Shown here piece after piece: positions 47,601-56,403 of a stretch of DNA of 64,000 nucleotides; within the stretch, counting starts at the first letter, position 1, and each line of letters begins with the position of its first letter. A model generated the notes under the pieces. It did no database searches. It was not told the DNA's origin and was given only the letters and a program-made list of their open reading frames with translations. A program made the position numbers and the translations under genes. Source of the DNA: JAVDCA01 sp963819385 (lineage in GTDB: Bacteria > Pseudomonadota > Alphaproteobacteria > Rhizobiales > Xanthobacteraceae); contig CAWFVV010000006.1 in the NCBI GenBank assembly GCA_963819385.1, positions 1,550,001 through 1,614,000 on the forward strand. Reading direction: 5' to 3'.

Positions 47601-49172
47601 GTTGGCGGTCGTCGTGGCCGTCACGTTCGTCCAGGTCAGTCCGCCGTCGGCGGAGCTTTGCCACTGATACGAGATCGGCGCCGCGAGATCGTCCGCGTCG
47701 CCCGTGACGGTCCCCGACGCGACGAGGATCTGGCCCTGCTGCACCGCGCCGTTCCCGAGGACGGAGACCGCGACCGAGACGCTCGCATTGTCGATGACCG
47801 AGGACGTCGGCGCGCTGGCGGCCGACACGCTCAGGCCATTGTCGTTGGTAACGGTCGCCTTCGCCTCGAGCGTGAAGCCTTCGTCGGCTTCCTTGACCGG
47901 ATAGGTCGCGCCGGTCGCGATCGGATTGGTGAAGCCGTCGACCGACGAGTACCAGGCGTAGCTCACCGCACCATCGGGTTGCCCGGCGCTCGCCGAGACG
48001 CTCAGCGTCTGGCCTTCCTGCGCGGTGCCGGTGATGACCGGCGTGGTGACGGTGGGCGCCGCATCGAGCACCGGCGTGGTCGCGGCGCTGGTCGCAGTGA
48101 CGCTGACACCGTTGTCGTTGGTGACGATGGCCTTCGCTTCGAGCGTAAAGCCTTCGTCGCCTTCCTGGACTTGATAGGTGGTGCCGGTCGCGATCGGGTT
48201 GGTGAAGCCGTCGACCGATGAGTACCAGGCGTAGCTCACCGCATTGTCGGTCTGACCGGCACTCGCCGAGACGCTCAGCGTCTGGCCTTCCTGCGCGGTG
48301 CCGGTGATCATCGGCGTTGTGACCGTCGGCGCCGCATCGAGCACCGGCGTGGTCGCGGGGCTGGTCGCGCTCACGCTGACGCCATCGTCGTTGGTGACGG
48401 TCGCCTTGGCTTCGAGCGTGAAGCCCTCGTCGCCTTCCTGGACCTGATAGGTCGCCCCGGTCGCGATCGGATCGGTGAAGCTGTCGGCCGATGAGTACCA
48501 GGCGTAGCTCACCGCATTGCCGCCCGCTCCGGGGCTTGCGGATGCCGTGAGCGTCTGCCCTTCCTGAGCGGTCCCCGTGATGATGGGCGTCGTCACGGTC
48601 GGCGCCGCCTCGTTGACACCCGTGATGGCCACGTTGATGTCCTGGGTCGCGACGCCCCCGAACGGATCCTGGGTATCGACCCGGTAGGTCAGGTTCAGGA
48701 CCTCGCCCTTCGTCAGAAAATCGACCGCATTGTCGTTGAGCGAGAAATTCCAACCGTACTGTCCTGGAACGAACTGGCTGTCGTCATTCACCAAAGTTGC
48801 CGACAGTGCAGCGTCGAGCGTGGCCGTCAGCCCCGTGGGCAGCGCCGCTCCGTCCGACAGCGTCGCTGATTGCAGTGTTGCCGATACCGCATGCGTGTCG
48901 GTGAGATCTGCGTCCGTGAAGCTCGATGTTCCGCTTGCCGTGAAGACGGAGGCGCCGCCCTGTGTGAAGACGAGGTTCTGGTCCGGCGTCCGGACAACCG
49001 GCGTGTCGTTGCCGCCGGTCAGCGTGATCGTGACCGGCTGCTGCGCGATGCCGCCGTTGGGGTCGGCGACCAGGACGTCGAAGGTGTCGGTCGCGGTCTG
49101 ACCCTGGGCGAGGGGATCGAGGCTCGCATCGCTGACCGTATAGGTCCACGTCGCCGTCCCGGTGGCGCCCCC
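44601..49172 (-). CDS. Giant repeat surface protein, middle part with Ig-like repeats
   Basis: About 1,520 residues of the giant protein. They hold about eleven Ig-like repeats of 90-110 residues, each opening with APTVTTPxITGTAQEGQTL and holding Y-T/A-WYSS and a closing VLD. Neighbouring repeats are nearly identical in DNA at 47900-48600. Between the fourth and fifth repeats lies a lectin/LamG-like insert of about 230 residues (FSYAVDDFKVVKNGAVALDD to FTRADIF), with a relative in the N-terminal part. The frame joins the N-terminal part at 49168-49172, where a run of five C carries one extra base: TDFDRG continues as ATGTATWTYTVSD. Such proteins are usually cell-surface adhesins or biofilm proteins. 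Confidence 0.8.
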
Positions 49173-52100
49173 GGTCGAAATCGGTGTTGAGGGCCACCGA
49201 CATGTTGCCGAGGTTGCCGGGTGCCGGGACGAATATGCTGGCGACGTGGGTGTCCAGCAGGTTCTCGTCGGTGAAGGCCACCGTCCCCGAGAGGGTATGG
49301 ACCGTTTCCGGCACGTTAGCCGGCGACTCCATGACGGAGCCGCTCGCCGTCGTGCCGGCGCTGGCGATCACCGGCGCGTCGTTGTGCGGATTGATGACGA
49401 CGTTGAGCGTCGACGACGTGGGCGTCCCGAAGCTGTCGGTCGCCGTGTAGGTGAAGGTGTCCGTCACCATCTGGCCGAACGAGAGGCCGTCGACGTTGGC
49501 CTGGCCATCGGCGAGCTGATAGCTGTAGCTGCCGTTCGCGTTGAGTAGCAGCGTGCCGTAAGTGCCGGCCACGCCATTGCCGACGCCCGCGGCGCTGCCG
49601 TTGACGGCCGTCACGCTGAGCTGGTCGCCCGCAATCGCGCCGAGGTCGTTGCTCAGCACGTTGCCGCTGACCGGGCTGGTGCTGTCCTCGCCGAGGTTAT
49701 CCTGGGACACGACGGTGAAGTCGGGCGTCGCGGACGGGAGATGCACCGTACCCGTGACCTGGCTCGTCGCGGTCGCGCTCTGGCCGCTGTCGGGGTCGCT
49801 CGTCGTGGCCACCACCCGGATGAAAGAACCCGCGTCGGCCGACTGCACCACGTAATTCGCGCTGTTGGTGCCGATATTGGTGAAGGTCGTGAACGCCGCC
49901 GAGCTCGACTTCTCCCATTGATAGTTGATGGTGGCATCGGCGTCGTTCGTGGCGGCGCTCGCCGAAAGCGTCTCGCCGGCCGCAACCGCCTGGCCCGGCG
50001 CGACATTGAGGCCGACGCCCGGGTTCGTGAAGGCGCCGATATCGACGCGCGTCCAGTCGACGCCGTTGGTGAAGATGGAAGCTGTCGGCACGAAATTGAC
50101 CGTCGACGTGACCGCGCCGTTGTCGATCAGCTCGAACGAGCCGCTCACCGTCTGCGCGTTCGCCGCATGGGTGAACTGGAATTCGATCTGATTGTTGCCG
50201 GCGAGCTGCGCGCTGGTGAGCGTCTGGCTCGCGAGCACCGTCTGCGTATTCGTGGTCAGATTGGCCTGGACCAGCTCGACGACCGAATTGCCGTTGACGC
50301 GCGCCACGATCAGCCGCTCGAGCTGGTCGACGCCGTGCGTCGGCGTGCCGTCGTTGAGCTCCATGCCGTAGCTGCCGCTCGTCGGCGCCGTGAGATCGAA
50401 CACCGAGCTCACCGTGAATCCGGTCGCGAGTTTGAGCCCGAGGTTGCTGGTCGGATCGGTGTTGGTGTTGAGCTCGGCGAAATCCTCGACGCCGCCGGCC
50501 ACCGCAGGATTTGGCGCCGCGCCGGACGACGAAAAGATCGCCTTGCCGCCCGACTCGGTCCAGGTCCCGCCCAAGGTCACGTAAGCGATGGGGGTGGGAA
50601 CGCCGTTGGACAGGATCGTCGGCGAGGCCGGCGGCGCCTGGCTGAACGTATCGTCGTAGATTTGCGTGCCGTTCTTGACGATGGACAGGCCGTCCGCGGC
50701 GTAGCTGAACGGGACCGTGATGACAGGCGTGACATCCGCGACGGCCGCGGTCGGCGTGCTGTTTGAAGAGACGACCTGGCCGGTATCGTCCGTGAAGGAC
50801 GCGAGAGCCCGGAAGGTCTTGCCTTCGTCGCCCTCGGTCAATTGATAGAGCGAGCTGACAACGCCGCCGAACGTGCCGGCCGCGGTGGCGGGGACGTTGG
50901 TCCAGGTGCTGCCGCCGTCGCTCGAACTCTGCCATTGATAGGTGACGGGAGCACCGAGATCGGGCGCGTCACCCGTGATCGTGGCCTGCGCGAGCAGCGA
51001 CTGCCCCTGCTGCACCGCCCCCCCGCCGACCACGCTGACCGCGACCGAGATTGTCGCGTCTTCGATCACGGAAGCCGTCGGCGTGCTGGCGGCCGAGACC
51101 GTGACGCCGTTGTCGTTGGTGACGGTCGCCTTCGCCTCGAGCGTGAAGCCTTCGTCGGCTTGCTTGACCTGGTAGGTCGCGCCGGTCGCGATCGCATTTG
51201 TGAAGCCGTCGGCGGACGAGTACCACGCATACGTGACCGGATTGTCGCTCTGCCCGGCGCTCGCCGAGACGGAGAGCGTCTGGCCCTCCTGCGCGACGCC
51301 GGTGACGATCGGCGTCGTCACCGTCGGCGCGGCGTCGAGCACGGCCGCGGTCGCGGCGCTCGCCACTGTGGATCCGCCGGCCGGCGTGACTTGAACCCGG
51401 ATCTCGTCGTTCTCGTCGCCTTCCTGCACCGTATAGGCCGCAGCCGTCGCATTGACGATGTTGTTCCAATGCACCCCGTCCGTCGAGTTCTGCCACTGAT
51501 ACGTCAGGCCCTGTCCGCCGGCGCCGGTGATGACGGCGCTCAGCGACTGGCCTTCCTGGGCTATCCCCTGCACCGCCACGCCGATCGTCACCGGCGAGGT
51601 GATCGTCAGCGCGATCGTGTCGGTGCTCGACGCCGTGATCCCCAGCGTGTTGGTCGCCGTGACGGTGAGGCTCGCGGTCGCCGCGGCGCCGGCCGTCAGC
51701 GTCAGACCCGACAGCTGCGCCGGCGTCAGCGTCCAGCTGCCGTCGCTGTTGCGGGTGCCGGCCGACAGCGTCGCGCCAGTCGGAACGCCGGAGATCTTGA
51801 GCGAGACGACGTCACGCACGTCGAATGGCGTCTCGCTGATGCCGAGCGCGATGGCGTGGCCCGTCGTCCCGTTGAGGGACGCGGGCGCCGTCAGCGTCGG
51901 TGCGACCGGATTCACGGTCAGCGCGATCGACTGCGAGATCGAGCTGCCGGTGGCACTGTCGGTCGCGGTGACCAGCAGCGTGGCGCTCGTCACCTCGCCG
52001 GCATGCAGCGTAAGGTCGGCAAGCGCGCCGGAGGCCACGGTCCAGATGTTCGTCGCCGCGTTGAAGCTCACGCCGCTCGGGTCTGCCGCCGAGCTCAGCG

Positions 52101-52839
52101 TCGCGCCGGCCGGCAGGCCCGCGATGGTCAGCGAGGCCGTCGCGGACGATCCGCCGCTGGTGAAAAGGACGTTGCTGGACTTGAGGTTCGCGAGCTGGAA
52201 GTTCTCGAGCGTGATCGCGTCGGAAGGATCGGCGGTGATCACCGTATTCTGGCCGACCTGCTTGGCGTCCGCGAGCAGCGTGGCGAAGTTGGCGAATTGC
52301 GACGTCGTGACCTCGAGCTTGTCGGACGTGGCGAAGCCGTAGATCTTTTCCTGGCCGAAACCCGACGACGACAGGGCCGAGATGATGCCCATGCCGAGGC
52401 TGTGATCTTCGAGCACCGTGAGCGAAGCTGGCGCGCTCAGGGTCGGGGTCGAGGGCGGCAGGACCAGGAGGTCATTGCCTTTACCGACCGTGACGCTGTC
52501 GTTCGCGCCGAGATCGACGGTGATATTGCCGTTCCCTACCGTGATGGTGTCGTTGTCGTCGGCGCTGGCCACAACCGTAACGTTGCCGTTGCCGGCGACG
52601 ATGGTGTTTCCCGATCCGCCGCTCACCGTGACGGTGTCGTTGCCGTTGCCGGCCGTGATGGTGTCGCCGCTTGCTCCGTCGACGGTGAGCGAATCGTTGC
52701 CGTTGCCGACCGTGATCGCCTGCCCGCTTCCGCCCGTGACGACCACCGTGTCATTGCCGCTGCCGACCGTGACCGTGCCGCCTTGGCCACCGGCCACATC
52801 ATAGGTGCCGTTGCCGTTCCCGATGGTTATGTCGCTCAC
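49173..52839 (-). CDS. Giant repeat surface protein, N-terminal part
   Basis: About 1,220 N-terminal residues. The start is a GTG at 52839 with GGAGA five bases upstream; no signal peptide is seen, as expected for type I secretion. Residues 1-150 are hemolysin-like glycine/aspartate repeats (GNGNDTVTVSGGSGNTIVAG) that may bind calcium. A domain with LEDHSLGMGIISAL follows. Then come a cadherin-like stretch (NATNTLGITASSTD type), three Ig-like repeats, a lectin/LamG-like insert (FSYAADGLSIVKNGTQIYDD), another Ig-like unit and VCBS-type domains (VTAVNGSAAGVGNGVAGTYG, DTFTYTATDSFGTPTSST). The whole gene (43291-52839) is 9,549 bases; with three inserted bases removed it encodes about 3,181 residues. 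Confidence 0.82.
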
Positions 52840-53578
52840 AGAGGTCTCCCTGCAAAAGTTGAATTCTGGTTTCAGGTTTGGTGGTCCGCCCCGCGCTCGC
52901 CAGCGCGCGCGTGTGCGCGGCGCTGCGACCGACCGGAGTCGTCCAGTGCAAGATCAGGAAATTGGATGCCGGATGAACCGCGTGCCTTGCCGACCGGCGC
53001 GGTCACGCGGTGATGGTTCTTTTCGCCCACGTCGCGCGGCCCACAGAGAATGCGCATCGCGGCGGAGATTGGGATCGTGTCGACCGGAGGTAAATCAGCC
53101 AAAGGTCCCGCGCGGGTGACAGCGCGGGAGTCGAGGAAATTGCAAAAGCGCGGAGAATCCGCATGAAAATGGCGGAGCCGAACCAGACGGCTCGGCACAT
53201 TGGTCCTAGGACTGTTGGAATATCAAGGTAACGGGTTGCGGTTCCATTCCGGAGTTCGCAAACCCAACGCGTCGCAGTTGAAAATCCTGTTGGGTGACGA
53301 TGATGCTGCCGCCCGCGAAGTGGTGCGGTGCTGCGCGGTCAGGCGTCCTTCTTCCGTCCGAGACCTGCTCACGGTGCTGACGCCGATCGCGTTTGCGCAG
53401 ACTCCGAAAACGCAGGGCGTCGACAGCTTGTCACCAGCGAATGACGTGCATTGTTCAGAGGAATGTTCTTCCCCATACGCCGTCCCGGCTCTAGCAACAT
53501 GTCAAAAACGGCGATGATCGAACCGCGCCCAACGCTCGACGATGTCTGCAATGTGCGGAGAGGGGCGGCAGCAAAATT
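52840..53578. other. Intergenic region upstream of the giant gene
   Basis: About 740 bases between the giant repeat gene and tRNA-Met. Open frames on both strands are short, Arg/Ala-rich and lack ribosome sites or recognisable domains, so no gene is called. It probably carries the giant gene's promoter, but no clear -35/-10 or palindrome was found. Confidence 0.5.
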
Positions 53579-53655
53579 TGGTAGCGGAGGAGGGACTCGA
53601 ACCCCCGACACGCGGATTATGATTCCGCTGCTCTAACCAACTGAGCTACTCCGCC
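53579..53655 (-). tRNA. tRNA-Met (CAT anticodon)
   Basis: A 77-base tRNA with encoded CCA. Acceptor arms are GGCGGAG and CTCCGCT, the D arm contains AGCTCAGTTGGTTAGAGC, and the anticodon stem GCGGA/TCCGC encloses loop ATCATAA with anticodon CAT. The T arm contains GGTTCGAGTCC. It pairs G1 with T72. The form is that of an elongator Met tRNA; a tRNA-Ile2 with a lysidine-modified CAT cannot be excluded from the sequence alone. Confidence 0.95.
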
Positions 53656-53808
53656 AACCGCCGGTGACCGGGGAAGCCGCGTTATAGAGAGCGGCCGAAA
53701 CCCAAGTCAAGTTGAGGGCCGCAGGGCCGCGCGAGCACGAGGCATCGCCGAACGGGTAGACCGAAATCCAGCGCCTCGATTTGGCAGAACAAAGCCATCG
53801 CTGAAAAG

Positions 53809-54048
53809 AGCAACGATTTCAATGCGGAGACCAGCCGGTCGGACGGAGCAGCTCGGAAACGAACCGAGAGGCCCGGTCGCGAGACCGAAGCCGAGGCGGT
53901 CGGGACACGACAAACCAGGAAAAAGCAACGATTTCAATGGGCCGGGGACTGGCTGGACTCAGGGCACGCTCGCCACAGCATCGGGCGGGTGCACCAGGAC
54001 GATTTTTGGCAGAATAACCCAACTGGGATAACAGCAATGATTTCAATG
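53809..54048. repeat. Three-copy interspersed repeat next to tRNA-Met
   Basis: AGCAACGATTTCAATG occurs at 53809-53824 and 53924-53939, and as AGCAATGATTTCAATG at 54033-54048, spaced 115 and 109 bases apart. The first and third copies share a longer leader (GATTTGGCAGAACAA and GATTTTTGGCAGAATAA). It lies between tRNA-Met and pmtA. The spacing and divergence do not fit CRISPR. The rest of 53656-54073 holds no supportable gene. Confidence 0.6.
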
Positions 54049-54073
54049 CGCCGTCCGGCGATCGCTTGGCGTC

Positions 54074-54733
54074 TCACGCCGCTGCCGCCAGCACATCCTT
54101 GCCGAACCGGATGAGCGAGAAATGCCCGAGCAGCGGCATCGGGCGGCGCTCGACCAGGCGCATCGAGGGGGTGCGGTCGAGCCAGGCGGTGAGCCGCCCC
54201 CAGGGAAACTCGGGCCGCCAGCCGAGCTGGCGGGCGACCGGCGCGAAGCCCTGCTCGAAGGCGCGCCGCAGGCCGGTCTCGGCGCCGATGTGGTTGATCA
54301 GCACGATCTCGCCGCCCGGCTTGAGCACGCGGGCGAACTCGTCGAGCGTCGCCTCGGGGTGCGGTACGGTCGTGATGACGTACTGCGCGACCACCACGTC
54401 GAAGCTCGCGTCGGCGAGGCCGAGACGCTCGGCATCCATCACGGCGAGCGTCTCGACGTTGCGCAGCCGCTGTGCCACGACGCGCTCGCGCGCCTTCTTG
54501 AGCATCGGCAGCGAGAGATCGACGCCGGTCAGGCGGATGTCGGGCCGGTAGTGCGGCAGCGAGATGCCGGTGCCGACGCCCACCTCGAGAATGCGGCCGC
54601 CGATGCGTTCGGCGGCCTCGATCGCCGCCTGGCGGCCGCGGTCGAATACCGCGCCGAACACGATGTCGTAGAACGGCGCCCAGCGCGCATAGGCTTTCTC
54701 GATGGTCCCCTTGTCGAGGTCCGTGACCGTCAT
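54074..54733 (-). CDS. pmtA: Phosphatidylethanolamine N-methyltransferase (SAM-dependent)
   Basis: A 219-residue class I methyltransferase, most like the rhizobial PmtA that methylates phosphatidylethanolamine towards phosphatidylcholine with S-adenosylmethionine. It opens with AYARWAPFYDIVFGAVFDRG, a typical PmtA start. The SAM site is ILEVGVGTGISLPHY (motif I), TGVDLSLPMLKKAR and VMDAERLGLADASFDVVVAQ. The motif LKPGGEIVLINHIGAE follows. No signal peptide or membrane segment is present; it acts at the cytoplasmic face of the membrane. It is downstream of mnmA on the same strand, with a repeat-bearing 163-base gap. UbiE-type activity is the main alternative. Confidence 0.8.
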   Translation of the reverse strand: MTVTDLDKGTIEKAYARWAPFYDIVFGAVFDRGRQAAIEAAERIGGRILEVGVGTGISLPHYRPDIRLTGVDLSLPMLKKARERVVAQRLRNVETLAVMDAERLGLADASFDVVVAQYVITTVPHPEATLDEFARVLKPGGEIVLINHIGAETGLRRAFEQGFAPVARQLGWRPEFPWGRLTAWLDRTPSMRLVERRPMPLLGHFSLIRFGKDVLAAAA

Positions 54734-54745
54734 CGTCGCCCCACG

Positions 54746-54850
54746 CTCAACCTACACAACAACTGCAGCTCGGCTCACGCTTAACTTATACAACAACTGC
54801 AAGCTCCCGGCCCACATTCAACCTGCATCGCAACTGCAACGGCCCGCCGC
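54746..54850. repeat. Three tandem degenerate repeats upstream of pmtA
   Basis: Three head-to-tail units of 34-36 bases share CAACCTACACAACAACTGCA in the first, with TTAACTTATACAACAACTGC and TCAACCTGCATCGCAACTGC at the same place in the others. They fill the gap between the mnmA stop and the pmtA start, beginning 13 bases before the pmtA ATG, so they may carry control sites for pmtA. Confidence 0.6.
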
Positions 54851-54896
54851 ATGTCCCTGGCGGCGATTCAGTTTCTTCCTTGCCGGGCGACGCGCA

Positions 54897-56090
54897 TCAA
54901 CCCCGCACCGCCGCCGGCGCGCGTTGCGGCGCAGCGGCTGCGACCGCCTCGACCGGCGTCGCCACGCTCTTGATGAAACCGCCGCCGAGCACACGCGATT
55001 GGCCCTCGCGCGCATCGTAGAACACACAGGCCTGGCCGGGCGCGACGCCCTCCTCGCCTTCGACCAATTCGACCTCGACGCCGTCGCGCGTCACGCCGAG
55101 CCAGGCCGGCTGCGGCGGGCGCGTCGAGCGCACCTTGACGAACACGTCGCGGCGCATGACCGGGCATTCCTGCGCGATCTCGCCGTCGCCGAGCCAGTTC
55201 ACGTCGCGCAGCCGCATGCGCATGGTGCGCAGGGCCTCGCGCGGGCCGACCACGACGCGGTGCCGCTCGGCGTCGAGCCGCACCACGTAGAGCGGCGCAG
55301 CTGACGCGATGCCGAGGCCGCGCCGCTGGCCGACCGTGAAATGCACGATGCCGCGGTGGCGCCCGAGCACGCGGCCGGTGAGGTCGACGATGTCGCCCGG
55401 CACCGCCGAGCCGGGCAGCAGCCGCTCGATCACGTCGGTGTAGCGGCCGGCCGGCACGAAGCAGATGTCCTGGCTGTCCTCCTTGTCGGCGACCGAGAGG
55501 CCGAAGCGGCGCGCGAGCTCGCGCGTCTGCGCCTTGGTCATGTCGCCGAGCGGGAAGCGCGCAAAGTCGAGCTGCTCGCGCGTGGTCGCGAACAGGAAGT
55601 AGCTCTGGTCGCGCTCCTCCTCGCGGGCGCGGAAGAGCGCGCGCTCGCCGGCCGGCAGCCGCCGCGACGCGACGTAGTGGCCGGTCGCGAGCGCCTGCGC
55701 GCCGAGGTCGCGCGCGGTCGCGAGCAGGTCGTGGAACTTGATCGATTGGTTGCACTCGACGCAGGGCACCGGCGTCTCGCCGGCCGCGTAGCTCTCGGCG
55801 AAACGGTCGATCACCGCCTCCTTGAAGCGGCTCTCGTAGTCGAGCACGTAATGCGGAATGCCGATGTCGGCGGCGACGCGGCGCGCATCGTGGATGTCGC
55901 GGCCCGCGCAGCAGGCGCCCTTGCGATGCGTCGCCTCGCCGTGGTCGTAGAGCTGCAGCGTGACGCCGACCACGTCGTAGCCCTCGGCCTTCAGCAGCGC
56001 AGCCGTCACCGACGAGTTGACGCCGCCCGACATGGCGACGACGACGCGGGTATCCTGCGGCGCACCGGTGAGATCGAGACTGTTGCGCAT
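54897..56090 (-). CDS. mnmA: tRNA-specific 2-thiouridylase MnmA
   Basis: A 397-residue enzyme that places sulfur on uridine-34 of Lys, Glu and Gln tRNAs, using ATP and a persulfide relay. The PP-loop reads VVVAMSGGVNSSVTAALLK; the usual SGGVDSS has Asn25 in place of Asp. Other landmarks are GVTLQLYDHGEATHRKGACC, the catalytic Cys in PVPCVECNQSIKF, ATGHYV, KEDSQDICFVPAGRY with the second active-site Cys region, and VGQRRGLGIA. ATG 56090 (MRNSLDLTGAPQDTR) gives the normal family length; a longer frame to 56324 adds low-complexity sequence. It is divergent from fliK and upstream of pmtA. Confidence 0.95.
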   Translation of the reverse strand: MRNSLDLTGAPQDTRVVVAMSGGVNSSVTAALLKAEGYDVVGVTLQLYDHGEATHRKGACCAGRDIHDARRVAADIGIPHYVLDYESRFKEAVIDRFAESYAAGETPVPCVECNQSIKFHDLLATARDLGAQALATGHYVASRRLPAGERALFRAREEERDQSYFLFATTREQLDFARFPLGDMTKAQTRELARRFGLSVADKEDSQDICFVPAGRYTDVIERLLPGSAVPGDIVDLTGRVLGRHRGIVHFTVGQRRGLGIASAAPLYVVRLDAERHRVVVGPREALRTMRMRLRDVNWLGDGEIAQECPVMRRDVFVKVRSTRPPQPAWLGVTRDGVEVELVEGEEGVAPGQACVFYDAREGQSRVLGGGFIKSVATPVEAVAAAAPQRAPAAVRG

Positions 56091-56351
56091 CGAGACCCGC
56101 GGCCCGGCAAGCCGCACTCCTTGGCCGACATGACCATCGCGGGCCGCCGGCCGGCGGCGACCACCAATCGAAGGGATGAGAGCGTCCTCATTACTATAGG
56201 AAGCGGCGCCGCAGGCGCAATGTGCGGGCGGCCGGTGGCGGGCGGCAGATGTTGCCGGGCGGGCCGGAAGGGGTTGCCCCATGGGCCCCGGATACCTCCG
56301 GCGCCTTTTCGCAACCCACTGCAAATACGATGTTTTTCCTCGGCACGCGGC

Positions 56352-56367
56352 TGGCCCGGCGATTGCA
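56352..56367 (+). promoter_or_regulatory. Sigma-54 (-24/-12) promoter for fliK-flgD
   Basis: TGGCCCGGCGATTGCA matches the sigma-54 consensus TGGC-N7-TTGCA, with GG and GC ten bases apart. It lies 37 bases upstream of the fliK GTG, leaving room for transcription start near 56378. Flagellar hook genes in Caulobacter-type cascades use such promoters with FlbD, which is encoded at 63533. Confidence 0.65.
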
Positions 56368-56403
56368 AGCCGATGCGCACCAGTTCCCGATTGAGGTCAC
56401 CTC

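Noticed and set aside
50842..53013. A long plus-strand open frame opposite the start of the giant gene
   Set aside because: Antisense to repeats, with Arg-rich composition and no family match.
53809..54048. Possible CRISPR array
   Set aside because: Only three copies of a 16-base core, unequal and long spacing, drift between copies and no cas genes.
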